Shown: positions 43,261 through 51,731 of the stretch, in pieces
Position numbering within the stretch: position 1 is the first letter of the stretch
Layout of the letters: every line of letters starts with the position of its first letter
Source of the DNA: CALROG01 sp943369755
GTDB lineage: Bacteria; Pseudomonadota; Gammaproteobacteria; Burkholderiales; Burkholderiaceae_C
Direction of reading: 5' to 3'
Length of the DNA: 58,590 bases
Assembly: GCA_943369755.1 (NCBI GenBank)
Contig: CALROG020000025.1
Location: 1-58,590, forward strand
Notes under the pieces: model-generated
Databases searched by the model: none
Told to the model about the DNA's origin: nothing
Seen by the model: only the letters and a program-made list of their open reading frames with translations
Translations under genes and position numbers: made by a program

Positions 43261-44865
43261 CTTGGCTTGGGCAATGGCGGCGTGTATGTGCTGGGGCCGA
43301 TCAGTTCGGGTGCCCTGCAATATGTGGGTCCACTGGCTACCTTTAACTGCCTGGTCACGCCCGGCAGTTGCCCGGCACCCGTTCCGGTGCCCTACGCGAC
43401 ATCCGTCTCGGCGACGACGTCCCTGATTCCCGTTACCTGGCCCGCTCCGGTTGGCAGCGCGCTGCACCCGTTGACGGACTTTCAGCGGCCGTACATTCCG
43501 ATCCGGAACTACGAGGTCGCCGACCTCAACGGCGACGGAAAGGCCGACATTGTCGTTTGCCCCAATTATTTTTTGAACCCGCCGCAATTGCCGGTGACGA
43601 TCCTGCTGAACCGGGGTGACGGCAAATTCTCGGATGGCACGGCCGAGATGATCCAGGGCGTTGTGCCGACCTGCGGGGTCATCAATAACATCTTCATTCG
43701 CGACTTCAATGGCGACGGAAAGCCGGACATCCTGATCATCGACCAGGGCCTGGAAGACAAGGACGCCAGCAACCCCGGCTTTGATGGAGCCAAAAACATC
43801 CTGCTCGCCTCGCAGCCAGGCGGAAAGCTTGAAGATGTCTCCCTGACCGCATTCCCGGGGCAAGCCAGAAACTTCAACCATGTATCGGCGATGGGTGACA
43901 TTAACGGTGACGGCAAGCTTGATGTCGTTCTTGCGAGGCTGGGCGGCCCCGCCGTCGCGACCGAGGGTGTGGTGATTTTGCAGAACGACGGGGCTGGACG
44001 CTTCACCGAAACGGCGTCGCGCCTGCCGGTTGAGATCCGGTTGCGCACCAGGAGCGCTGGCCAGGTGTCCGGCGTCGACTACCAGTACGCGGGAACGGTG
44101 GGCGTTGGCGACCTGGATGGCGACGGTCGGCAAGACATTGTCAGCGCCTCGTACAACTATCCCGATGTTTCCGGCAAGCGCACGGTCCGTGTTTACCGGC
44201 AGTCGGCCGGAGGGGACTTTGCCGAAGCCGCCAGGGTCGAGATTCCTGCGGCGATCGCCAACATCCCCTACGTTACTGGTGGCACCGTCAGCAATGGCAT
44301 CAATGGCCTGGGCGGTGCACGGGTCCTGGTGCGCGATCTCAATAGTGACGGCAAGCCCGACCTCCTCGTGGTGTGGGAAGGCAGCAGCACTTCGTATTTC
44401 CAGATACTGCGCAACGATGGCAACTGGCGATTCACCGATATGACGACGGCCTGGTGGGGCGGCTACCCTTCCCATGCGCTGTCCGTGGGCGGGGGCACGT
44501 CTGCAGCGCAGATGATGGACTTGCGCGACATCAACGGCGATGGCTTTCCCGACCTGGTCATCCGGCGGCCAACCTCGCGGATTGCCGATGTCCTGAACAG
44601 CGAGCTGTGGTACCTCAATGACGGTACCGGCAAGTTTTCCCGCTGGCAATGGGTCAACGACAGCGGTGCGCCAGTCAGTGCTGCCGCGCTTGGGGCTACC
44701 GTAGGGTGTGGCAGCTGCGACTTCATGACTTTCTTGCTCGCCGATGTGAATGGCGACGGGCTGGAAGAGCCTGTGCTTTTCCAGTACACAGAAAATTTCC
44801 CTGCCATTCCGCGGCGTGCAACAGGGTTTGAGATTCGTACTTTTCGCGCCAGTCGCCGGCCTTGA
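42985..44865 (+). CDS. Modular lipoprotein B: WAERTY module plus FG-GAP/VCBS propeller
   Basis: A 626-residue predicted lipoprotein (signal ILALVTLASC). The shared module (FFSWAERTYPTFFQG, IYTYRFYPTSRNYLGL, GGVYVLGPISSGALQYVGP) is followed by about seven FG-GAP/VCBS-type calcium-binding repeats: DLNGDGKADIVV, DFNGDGKPDILII, DINGDGKLDVVLA, DLDGDGRQDIVSA, DLNSDGKPDLLVV, DINGDGFPDLVI and DVNGDGLEEPVL, suggesting an integrin-alpha-like beta-propeller. ATG at 42985 was chosen because it equals the start of lipoprotein C; an in-frame GTG lies 15 bp upstream. Its first 276 bp are almost identical to those of lipoprotein C. Surface adhesion or ligand binding is plausible but unproven. Confidence 0.75.
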   Translation: MLKTPGRILAILALVTLASCGGGGEPAREGNAGVAPQVAALAASPEQPQASAADTAFFSWAERTYPTFFQGSATDGVAGIYTYRFYPTSRNYLGLGNGGVYVLGPISSGALQYVGPLATFNCLVTPGSCPAPVPVPYATSVSATTSLIPVTWPAPVGSALHPLTDFQRPYIPIRNYEVADLNGDGKADIVVCPNYFLNPPQLPVTILLNRGDGKFSDGTAEMIQGVVPTCGVINNIFIRDFNGDGKPDILIIDQGLEDKDASNPGFDGAKNILLASQPGGKLEDVSLTAFPGQARNFNHVSAMGDINGDGKLDVVLARLGGPAVATEGVVILQNDGAGRFTETASRLPVEIRLRTRSAGQVSGVDYQYAGTVGVGDLDGDGRQDIVSASYNYPDVSGKRTVRVYRQSAGGDFAEAARVEIPAAIANIPYVTGGTVSNGINGLGGARVLVRDLNSDGKPDLLVVWEGSSTSYFQILRNDGNWRFTDMTTAWWGGYPSHALSVGGGTSAAQMMDLRDINGDGFPDLVIRRPTSRIADVLNSELWYLNDGTGKFSRWQWVNDSGAPVSAAALGATVGCGSCDFMTFLLADVNGDGLEEPVLFQYTENFPAIPRRATGFEIRTFRASRRP

Positions 44866-44959
44866 CTTGCGGTGGCACTGCATCCCCAATTCATGCGATA
44901 CCGGGCTGGCCAGCATGGCCTTTAGGATGCAGCCATCCGAAACTACAGTGCGAGGCCGA

Positions 44960-45235
44960 ATGTTGAAAACTCCCGGGCGCATCCTGGCCATTCTGGCGCT
45001 GGTAACCCTTGCGTCGTGCGGTGGCGGTGGCGAGCCTGAGCGCGAGGGCAACGCCGGGGCAGCGCCACAGGTTGCGGCCCTGGCAGCGCCGCCTGAGCAG
45101 CCACAAGCGAGCGCCGCAGACACTGCTTTCTTCAGTTGGGCCGAACGCACTTACCCGACCTTCTTCCAGGGCAGCGCCACCGACGGCGTGGCGGGGATCT
45201 ACACCTACCGCTTTTACCCGACCAGCCGCAACTAC
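44960..45235 (+). repeat. Duplicated 276-bp lipoprotein 5' module, second copy
   Basis: Partner of 42985-43260 with a constant offset of 1975 bp and no indels. Sequence upstream of the two ATG codons is not similar, so the duplication begins at or very near the start codon. Confidence 0.9.
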
Positions 45236-46408
45236 CTGGCACTGGCCAACGGCGGCGTGTATATATTGGGCCCGATCAGCGCCGGTGCCATCCAGTACGT
45301 CGCGCAGCGCACGGCCTTTGCCTGCCAGATCACGCCGGCCGATTGCCTGCCAGCCTTGCCGGTGCCGTCACTCATTGCGGTTCCGGGCAACTTGCGGGTA
45401 ACGGACACGACGGCCGCGCGCACTGCACAGGTTTACTTGACGGCCGGTACCGCCTACCACTTCACCCTGCAGGGTGCGGCAACCGGTGAAGGCAGTCTGG
45501 CTGACCCGGTGCTTCGCCTGCTTGACCCGCAGGGCGCAGAGGTAGCCATCAACGACGACCATGGCAGCAATCTTGATTCGCGTATTGCCTACACCGCCAC
45601 GGCGTCCGCAACCTTTACGCTCAGCGTCTCTGGCTATCGTGGGGGGACGGGCAGCTTTCGCTTGAGCGCGGAGGTCAATCCGCTGATCGGCAATCTGCCG
45701 CTCGATGAAGACCCCGCGTTCTACCGCTGGCCAGCGACCAGTGTGGGAACGGGCGTGCGCGATGCCAACGGCGCGGGGTTTCGCGTCCGCAGCTCCGATG
45801 GGGTGGTGGTTGACGCCGCCGGGGTGGCGTTCGCCGAGCTGACCGTCAACACCAGCAGCCGAAGCGTCTTGCTGGGCGGACAGCAGATCGGGTCTGTCGG
45901 CTACTACCGCCGGCCGCCGCTGGGCCGTTTCGGTGTGCCCACGTTCTATTGCACTGACGGCAGCTTGCTGGAGATCAACCGAACGCGCGGCGTGTGGAGC
46001 CATCGTTGTGGCTGGGCGACGGGTGAGGGCGCCCGTGTCGTGGGGAGTCGAAATGGCGACGGCTTTGGTCAGACCTTTGATACCTGGTCCGACGGTGCCA
46101 ACGCAGACGTGGTCGTGGACGCTGCGGACGCAACGTTCCGTTTCGAAAGTACGCAAGGGTTTTCAGGCTCGGGCAGTTGCCTGTATGGCGACGCCACCGG
46201 CGTGCGTTACAGCAATTTCTGCCGGTTTCAGGGCGCGGCACTCGTGCTTTTTGGCGATGCGGTTTACACCATTTCAAGGGTCCGGTCCAAGACGGGTGCC
46301 TGTGTGACAGCCCTGCTGACCGAGGATGGCTATGCGGCGCAAGTCCGCGCCGACAGCACGCAGGTTGTGTCGGTTTCCAAAGGAACCCGGCGCCCGGCCG
46401 TGTGTTGA
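44960..46408 (+). CDS. Modular lipoprotein C: WAERTY module, PPC domain, M1 and M2 modules
   Basis: A 482-residue predicted lipoprotein with signal ILALVTLASC. Architecture equals lipoprotein A: WAERTY module (about residues 52-115), PPC domain (YHFTLQGAATGEGSLADPVL, NDDHGSNLDSRIAYTATASA), M1 (FRVRSSDGVVVD, LTVNTSSRSVLLGGQQIG, CTDGSLLEI) and M2 (FRFESTQGFSGSGSCLYGD, YSNFC, VRSKTGACVTALLTEDGYA, GTRRPAVC). Poly-Gly/Ser linkers of protein A are missing. The 5' 276 bp are nearly identical to lipoprotein B, while the rest is closer to A, so it looks like a mosaic. ATG at 44960 chosen by signal peptide position. Convergent with mtgA, 13 bp apart. Confidence 0.72.
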   Translation: MLKTPGRILAILALVTLASCGGGGEPEREGNAGAAPQVAALAAPPEQPQASAADTAFFSWAERTYPTFFQGSATDGVAGIYTYRFYPTSRNYLALANGGVYILGPISAGAIQYVAQRTAFACQITPADCLPALPVPSLIAVPGNLRVTDTTAARTAQVYLTAGTAYHFTLQGAATGEGSLADPVLRLLDPQGAEVAINDDHGSNLDSRIAYTATASATFTLSVSGYRGGTGSFRLSAEVNPLIGNLPLDEDPAFYRWPATSVGTGVRDANGAGFRVRSSDGVVVDAAGVAFAELTVNTSSRSVLLGGQQIGSVGYYRRPPLGRFGVPTFYCTDGSLLEINRTRGVWSHRCGWATGEGARVVGSRNGDGFGQTFDTWSDGANADVVVDAADATFRFESTQGFSGSGSCLYGDATGVRYSNFCRFQGAALVLFGDAVYTISRVRSKTGACVTALLTEDGYAAQVRADSTQVVSVSKGTRRPAVC

Positions 46409-46421
46409 ACAGCTCGCTGCC

Positions 46422-47150
46422 TCACGGCAGCACCGCATCCCCCATGCGCGCGGTGATGGTGGCGGCGCGGCTGGCCAGGTACTCGGAGCCCGCCAGCTTT
46501 TCAAAGCGTTTGGGCGCGGGCAGCATCACCGCCAGGCGCGCAGCTTCCCAGGGGCTTAGCTTGGCCGCACTTTTGCGGTAGTAGTGCTGGGCTGCGGCCT
46601 CGGCCCCGAACACGCCTTCGCCCCATTCCACGCTGTTGAGGTAAATCTCCAGAATGCGCTGCTTGGGCAGCAGCAGCTCCAGCGCCAGCGTCAGCACAAA
46701 CTCCTGGCCCTTGCGCAGCAGGGTGCGTTCGCCAGACAGCAGCAGATTTTTGGCCAGTTGCTGGGTGATGGTGGAGCCGCCGACGATCTTTGCGGGCCGG
46801 GCGCTGGGGCGTGCCGCCGCGCGTTTGGCGGCTTGTTCTTCGGCCTTGCTGTTTTTTTGCCAGGCCTTCTCTATGGCCTCCCAGTCCACGCCGTCATGGC
46901 GGGTGAAGCCGTCGTCTTCCGAGGCGATCACGGCGCGCTTGAGATGGTCTGAAATCTGCGCATAGGGCAGCCACTGCTGACGCCAGCGCAGAGTGCCCTT
47001 TTCAGTGGCAATACGCCAGGCTTCAGAGCGCTGGAAGCTGGTGGACTCGGGTGCCACCACGGCCATCAGCGCAATCCGGCCCACAAAGAAAATTTGCAGC
47101 GCGAGCGCCGCCGCCAGTAGCAGGCCGACAAGACGCAGCAGGCCTTTCAT
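46422..47150 (-). CDS. mtgA: Monofunctional biosynthetic peptidoglycan transglycosylase
   Basis: A 242-residue GT51 enzyme polymerising lipid II. One N-terminal transmembrane helix (LVGLLLAAALALQIFFVGRI) precedes the motifs AVIASEDDGFTRHDGVDW (catalytic Glu), GGSTITQQLAKNLLLSGERT, RKGQEFVLTLALELLLPKQR and ILEIYLNSVEWGEGVFGAEA. A lysine/alanine/proline-rich insert (SKAEEQAAKRAAARPSARP) lies between motifs 1 and 2, as in some betaproteobacterial MtgA. It is last in a minus-strand run after aroE, 6 bp away. Confidence 0.95.
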   Translation of the reverse strand: MKGLLRLVGLLLAAALALQIFFVGRIALMAVVAPESTSFQRSEAWRIATEKGTLRWRQQWLPYAQISDHLKRAVIASEDDGFTRHDGVDWEAIEKAWQKNSKAEEQAAKRAAARPSARPAKIVGGSTITQQLAKNLLLSGERTLLRKGQEFVLTLALELLLPKQRILEIYLNSVEWGEGVFGAEAAAQHYYRKSAAKLSPWEAARLAVMLPAPKRFEKLAGSEYLASRAATITARMGDAVLP

Positions 47151-47156
47151 GTGCCG

Positions 47157-47993
47157 CTACCCGAGGGTCTGGCGCAGCTCGGCCAGCACCTGGGCTGAAG
47201 GCGGCCGCACGCCGCGCCAAAACGCAAACGATTCAGCCGCCTGCTCCACCAGCATGCCCAGGCCGTCACGCGGCACCGCGCCATGCCGGGCGGCCCAGGC
47301 CATGAAGGCCTGCGCGGGCGGGCCGTACATCATGTCTATGGCCAAGGTGCCGGGCTTGAGCACGCCGTCAGGCACCGGCACGCCAGCCCCGGCCAGGCTG
47401 CTGGCGCTGGCGTTGATGACTACCTCAAACGGCCCGCCCACCGCGCTCAGCGCTTGTGCCGCCAACTGCACGCCATGCAATGCTGCCAGGGCGGCGTGGC
47501 GCTGCACCAGCGTTTGTGCCTTGTCCAGGGTTCGGTTGGTGATGGTGATGTGCGCTGGCCCGGCTTCAATCAGTGGCCCCAGCACGCCGGCTGCTGCGCC
47601 GCCCGCGCCCACCAGCAGCAGGCGCCGGCCTGCTAGTGGCACGCCCGCGTTGGCGGTGATGTCGTTGACCAGGCCGATGCCGTCGGTGTTGTCGGCAAAG
47701 GTGGCGTCAGCATCAAAGCGCAGCGTGTTGCAGGCCTGGGCCAGTGCGGCGCGTGGCGTCATGCGCAGGCCGGGTAAGGCACCGGCTTCAAACTTGAACG
47801 GCACGGTGATGTTGCAGCCCTTGCCGCCCTCACTGCGAAAGGCAGCAATGCCGGGCGCAAAGCCGTCCAGCGGGATCAGGCGGCGGCCATAGTGAATGGC
47901 CTGGCCTGTGAGTTCGGCAAAGCGCGCGTGGATCCAGGGCGATTTGCTGTGCTCGACGGGGTTGCCCATCACGCAATACAGGTCGGGGGTCAT
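47157..47993 (-). CDS. aroE: Shikimate dehydrogenase (NADP+)
   Basis: A 278-residue enzyme reducing 3-dehydroshikimate in aromatic amino acid synthesis. YCVMGNPVEHSKSPWIHARF is the substrate-binding start; CNITVPFKFEA holds the catalytic Lys and FADNTDGIGL the catalytic Asp; RRLLLVGAGGAAAGVLGPL is the NADP loop, with NRTLDKA giving the NADP-specific Arg. The aroE-mtgA order is common in betaproteobacteria. A family 2 repeat lies between its start and the upstream TonB-like gene. Confidence 0.96.
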   Translation of the reverse strand: MTPDLYCVMGNPVEHSKSPWIHARFAELTGQAIHYGRRLIPLDGFAPGIAAFRSEGGKGCNITVPFKFEAGALPGLRMTPRAALAQACNTLRFDADATFADNTDGIGLVNDITANAGVPLAGRRLLLVGAGGAAAGVLGPLIEAGPAHITITNRTLDKAQTLVQRHAALAALHGVQLAAQALSAVGGPFEVVINASASSLAGAGVPVPDGVLKPGTLAIDMMYGPPAQAFMAWAARHGAVPRDGLGMLVEQAAESFAFWRGVRPPSAQVLAELRQTLG

Positions 47994-48000
47994 CGGTTAA

Positions 48001-48082
48001 TGGAGCCGCCGGGCCGCCCCAAGGCGACTGCGGCCCCCTCGGGGGGCAGCGCAGTACACGAAGTGACAAGCGTGGGGGTCAT
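48001..48082 (-). repeat. Family 2 intergenic repeat between the TonB-like gene and aroE
   Basis: Read on the minus strand it begins ATGACCCCCACGCTTGTCAC, has a central CCCCCCGAGGGGG palindrome and ends CCCGGCGGC, matching the copy at 38628-38710 in order and spacing, with a 22-nt exact match. Its leading ATGA supplies the TGA stop of the TonB-like gene (48079-48081). Confidence 0.85.
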
Positions 48083-48933
48083 CGTTCAGTCAATTTGGTC
48101 TCAAGCACTTCGTCGCGCGTGAACTTGAAGCGCGACACCACCACGATCTGGTCGGCGCGCTTGCGCATGGCGTCGCTGAAGCGGCCAAACGGCCCGGCGC
48201 TGCGGGCGATGGCCTGAGCCCGCTTGTCCAGCGCAATGATGCCGCTGCTTTCAACCACCTCGGTCTCCAGCACGCGGCCGTCATAGTTGACGGTAACGAT
48301 CATCGTCAGCTCGCCATACAGCTTGTTGCCCGCCAGTTGCGGGAAGTTCTGCGTGCCCTTGTCTTCAATCCGGCGGCGCAGGCCGTCGTAGTACACGGCG
48401 TAAACCTCTTCGCGGGTGGCGGGGCTGATGTAGCGCTTCTTGGGCCGGGCGTTTTCTTCATTGATGCGCTTTTCAATCTCGGCCAGCAGCTTGATCAACT
48501 GGCGGCGCCTTTCTTCGCGGGCCTGGGCCTCGGGCGTGGTGCTGGGCTGCTTCGGGTCGGGTGGTGGCAGGGCGGCCAGTTGGCGCTTGAGCTGGGCCAG
48601 CAGCATCATTTGCTGCTCTTGCATGGCCTCAATTTTGCGTTGCGCGTCTTCGGCGGAGTCGCCCATGGCCGACAGGGCTGAAGGCGGCAGCGGGCTGGTG
48701 GCGCGGCCCTTGGCGGCTTCGCCGCCGCCGGCCAATGAGGTCTGGGCAATGGCCTGGGCCTTGTCGGCGCGTTCGTTGGTCTTGGCGTTGACCAGAATCA
48801 CCTCAAGCGGTGTGTCTTTGAAGACCCGGTTAAAGCTCTCGGGGTCGACAAACCGCACCGTCAGCAGCACCGCGTGCACGGCGACAGAGGCACCCAATGC
48901 AATCTGGAGCGTGCTGAAGGATTTGAGGTTCAC
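48079..48933 (-). CDS. TonB C-terminal-domain protein (TonB/TolA-like)
   Basis: A 284-residue protein. One N-terminal signal-anchor helix (IALGASVAVHAVLLTVRFVD) with the typical SxxxH arrangement is followed by FKDTPLEVILVNAKT, a charged glutamine/lysine-rich coiled-coil middle (residues about 95-170), and a TonB-like C-terminal domain (GNKLYGELTMIVTVNYDGRV, then VVESSGIIALDKRAQAI). ExbB/ExbD are absent here, so it may be an envelope energy-coupling or TolA-like protein. Start is GTG at 48933, overlapping the RNB ribonuclease stop (GTGA). Confidence 0.8.
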   Translation of the reverse strand: MNLKSFSTLQIALGASVAVHAVLLTVRFVDPESFNRVFKDTPLEVILVNAKTNERADKAQAIAQTSLAGGGEAAKGRATSPLPPSALSAMGDSAEDAQRKIEAMQEQQMMLLAQLKRQLAALPPPDPKQPSTTPEAQAREERRRQLIKLLAEIEKRINEENARPKKRYISPATREEVYAVYYDGLRRRIEDKGTQNFPQLAGNKLYGELTMIVTVNYDGRVLETEVVESSGIIALDKRAQAIARSAGPFGRFSDAMRKRADQIVVVSRFKFTRDEVLETKLTER

Positions 48934-51008
48934 GAGGCAGAATTATCGGCGCTGGCGTCTTGCGTTTCGTTCATGTCCAGCGCAATGGCAATCGGCCCGG
49001 CCACGGGCTCGTCTTCGCTGCTGTCGTCTTCGCCCGCATCGGTTTGCACCGGGGCGTCGAGCCGCTCAACCAGCGTGCCGTTCAGGTCCAGCGCGATCTC
49101 GTCAACCTGGCCCAGCTTGACGCGCAGCCGGGCACCGCGCGCCAGGCCCTGCGCGCCCAGCACCGGGAACACCAGTGGCAGCGTGTCGGCACGCACCATG
49201 AAGCTGCCGTCGTAGCCTTCCTTGAACACCGTGGCCACCAGTTCGGTGATGCCGTTTTGCTCCAGGTATTTGAGCGTCCAGAAACGCTCCATCCCGGCCT
49301 GGTAGCCGTTGTAGGCGCTGTAGGCAGCGTCAAACCCGCTGATGATGGAGAACAGCTCGGCGTCTTTGGGTTTGAACGGGGCTGCCAATGCCGCCGTCTT
49401 GCCATGGCGCACGCAGGCAATGATCTGCCACTGGTTGACCATGTCGGTATAGCGGCGCAGCGGCGAGGTGCTCCAGGCGTAGCTTTTGACGCCAATGCCC
49501 GCATGCGGCAGCGCCTTGGTGCCCATGCGCACCTTCACGCCTGGCGCCATGCTGGCCTGGCTGCGGTAGATGCCGGGCACGCCCAGCTCTGCCATCCAGT
49601 TGCCCCAGGTGCTGTTGGCCAGAATCATGGCCTCGGCCACGATCAAGTCCAGCGGCGCGCCGCGCTGGCGCACGCTGATTAGCACCTGCTCGTCGCCTTT
49701 GGGCTCCGCGCCACTACTTCCGGCCAGCCGGAAGTTGTAGTCGGGCCGGTTGAAGTTCTCGGGTTTGCCCCGCACCACCTCACGCTGGGCCTTCAGGTGG
49801 CGCGCCAGCTGGTATAAAAATGATAGCGGCTCCCGCAGGCTGGATGCGGGCTGCAGGCTGTTTTGCTCGGAAACCGCCGCTGAAACAGGGCCTGGGGCAA
49901 GCCATTCTTCGGTGACCAGGCTGTCGAGCTGGTCATGGCGCAGGTTGTGCGCAATCGGCACCCGCTCCAGCCTGGTTACGCTGCTTTTGATCTCAAAGCT
50001 CTTTTCATCCAGCGTGACATACAGCGACACCGCCGGGCAGTCGCGCCCTTCCAGCAGGGTGTAGCTTTGCACCACCTCGTCGGGCAGCATGGTGATTTTG
50101 TAGCCCGGCATGTACACGGTAGACAAGCGCTGGCGCGCCACGTTGTCCACCGCACCACCGGGCTGCAGCGCAAGGCCAGGCGCGGCAATGTGAATGCCCA
50201 GCACCACAGTGCCGCTGCCCAGGCCTTGCACCGAGAGCGCGTCGTCAATTTCGGTGGTCTGGGAGTCGTCAATCGAGAATGCCTGCACCGCGGCCAGCGG
50301 CAGCTCGTCTTTGATTTGTGCCGCTTCCAGGGCCGGGAAGCCAGTGCCCTTGGGGAAGTTGTCGAATAAAAAGCGCTTCCAGTGGAACTGGTAGGCCGAT
50401 TCAATCGCTCCGGCTTTTTGCAGCAAGTCCAGCGGTGCCATCTGGGTGGCGCGCGAGGCATCCACCACCGCCTTGTATTCAGGCGCGTTCTTGTCGGGCT
50501 TGAACAGAATTTTGTAGAGCTGCTCGCGGATGGGTGCGGGGCACTGCCCCTGGCCCAGCGCGGCGGCCCAGTCGGCAATTTGGGCCAGCACCTGCTTTTT
50601 CTTTTCAATCGCGGCCAGGGCTTGCTGCACAACCTCGGCTGGTGCCTTCTTGAAACGGCCCTTGCCCGAGCGGCGGAAGTAGTGCGGTGCCTCAAACAGG
50701 CGGAACAATGCCGCGGCCTGCTGCTCCAGCGTGGCCTTGTCGTTGAAATAGTCGCGCGCCAGGTCGGCAAAGCCAAACTCGTCGTCAGAGGCAAACTCCC
50801 ACGCCAGTTCAAGCTCAATGGTTTGGCTCAGGGCCTGCGCGGCACGCACCAGTTCAGCCGGGGCAGGTTTTTCAAACTTTAGCAAGACATTGGCGGCCTT
50901 GACCTTGACCCGCTTGCCGCTGTCCAGCTCAATTTGGGCTGAGGCCTCAGCCTCAGACATCACGCGACCGGCCTGAAACTTACCGGCTTCTTCAAACAAT
51001 GCAAACAT
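48930..51008 (-). CDS. RNB-domain (RNase II family) exoribonuclease
   Basis: A 692-residue protein. The RNB catalytic domain starts near FSIDDSQTTEIDDALSVQGL, whose aspartates bind the metal, and continues with SRAT, STVYMPGYKITMLPDEVV and SPLRRYTDMVNQWQIIACVR. The N-terminal part (LFEEAGKFQAGRVMSEAEAS) and C-terminal S1-like strand region (FMVRADTLPLVFPVL) are visible. It is likely a 3'-5' exoribonuclease, but not a clear RNase R or RNase II orthologue. A family 1 repeat encodes SLQPASSLREPLSFLY in a loop. ATG at 51008 is preferred over an earlier in-frame codon. Confidence 0.85.
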   Translation of the reverse strand: MFALFEEAGKFQAGRVMSEAEASAQIELDSGKRVKVKAANVLLKFEKPAPAELVRAAQALSQTIELELAWEFASDDEFGFADLARDYFNDKATLEQQAAALFRLFEAPHYFRRSGKGRFKKAPAEVVQQALAAIEKKKQVLAQIADWAAALGQGQCPAPIREQLYKILFKPDKNAPEYKAVVDASRATQMAPLDLLQKAGAIESAYQFHWKRFLFDNFPKGTGFPALEAAQIKDELPLAAVQAFSIDDSQTTEIDDALSVQGLGSGTVVLGIHIAAPGLALQPGGAVDNVARQRLSTVYMPGYKITMLPDEVVQSYTLLEGRDCPAVSLYVTLDEKSFEIKSSVTRLERVPIAHNLRHDQLDSLVTEEWLAPGPVSAAVSEQNSLQPASSLREPLSFLYQLARHLKAQREVVRGKPENFNRPDYNFRLAGSSGAEPKGDEQVLISVRQRGAPLDLIVAEAMILANSTWGNWMAELGVPGIYRSQASMAPGVKVRMGTKALPHAGIGVKSYAWSTSPLRRYTDMVNQWQIIACVRHGKTAALAAPFKPKDAELFSIISGFDAAYSAYNGYQAGMERFWTLKYLEQNGITELVATVFKEGYDGSFMVRADTLPLVFPVLGAQGLARGARLRVKLGQVDEIALDLNGTLVERLDAPVQTDAGEDDSSEDEPVAGPIAIALDMNETQDASADNSAS
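49809..49860 (+). repeat. Family 1 dispersed repeat, copy in the RNB ribonuclease gene
   Basis: On the plus strand it runs GGTATAAAAATGATAGCGGC, then TCCCGCA, a variable spacer, GATGCGGGCTGCAGGC and TGTTTT. The gene is on the other strand, so this copy is translated antisense to the copies in murD, rlmI and murG. Confidence 0.7.
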
Positions 51009-51045
51009 GGGCAGGATTGTCCCATGCGGGTTATGTGCCACCGGC

Positions 51046-51630
51046 TCAGGCTAGCCCCAGAAACCCAAACACCTCGTCGATGTGGTCGTCAAAGTCGCTC
51101 AGCGCATGGTCACCGGCTGCCAGCAGCTTGATGCGGGCGCCGGGGTAGCGCCCGGTCATTTCGTGCCAGTTCAGCACTTCGTCGCCTTTGGCAATGACGG
51201 CGAAGTAGCGGGCCGGGTCGGCCAGCGGGCCGCATTCCAGCGCGCGCAGCTCGTCCACAAATTGCGGCCCGAAGTAAAAGCGCTCGGCCGGGTCATGCCA
51301 GCTGGTTTGCTCGCCGATGTACTTGGCCAGGTCGCGCGCCGGGTCGACGGCCGGGTTGAACAGCACCGCCTTGCAGGCGCAGGCCTCTGCCACGTGGGTG
51401 GCATAAAACCCGCCGAGCGACGAGCCCACCACCGCCATCTGGCCGCGCGGCCAGTGGGCGATGCCATTCATCACCATGGCCATGGCTTCCTTGGGCGATG
51501 GCGGTAGTTGCGGGCACCACCAGGTCACGCCCGGGTGTTGGGCCGCCACGCGGGCCGCGACCTGGCGGGCCTTGGCCGACTGGGGCGACGAGCGAAAACC
51601 ATGCAGGTAGAGCAAATGAGTGGTGAGCAT
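51046..51630 (-). CDS. YqiA/YcfP-type alpha/beta-hydrolase (esterase)
   Basis: A 194-residue hydrolase. LLYLHGFRSSPQSAKARQVA, the nucleophile elbow VVGSSLGGFYATHVAE, and the C-terminal GDHALSDF (His) fit the YqiA/YcfP esterase family. Its physiological ester is unknown. It begins the minus-strand run yqiA-like, RNB ribonuclease, TonB-like, aroE, mtgA, with 37 bp to the next gene. The region upstream to 51863 is intergenic (233 bp) and holds the terminator and promoter described below. Confidence 0.85.
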   Translation of the reverse strand: MLTTHLLYLHGFRSSPQSAKARQVAARVAAQHPGVTWWCPQLPPSPKEAMAMVMNGIAHWPRGQMAVVGSSLGGFYATHVAEACACKAVLFNPAVDPARDLAKYIGEQTSWHDPAERFYFGPQFVDELRALECGPLADPARYFAVIAKGDEVLNWHEMTGRYPGARIKLLAAGDHALSDFDDHIDEVFGFLGLA

Positions 51631-51731
51631 GCTGGCATCGTCCCATATTCATGAAGTGGCAGGCCTTGCTGCACAGGCGCCTTTTGCGGCTCCATCCTCT
51701 TTCTAAGTGTTTACCCGCAATTCCTCGTTAC

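Noticed and set aside
42850..45150. A 766-codon minus-strand frame opposite lipoprotein B
   Set aside because: The plus-strand frame has a signal peptide and FG-GAP repeats; the shadow repeats the same words only because of the duplicated DNA.
46416..46431. GCTGCC-TCAC-GGCAGC hairpin between lipoprotein C and mtgA
   Set aside because: Stem of only six pairs with no T-run; placed between convergent genes but too weak to call a terminator.
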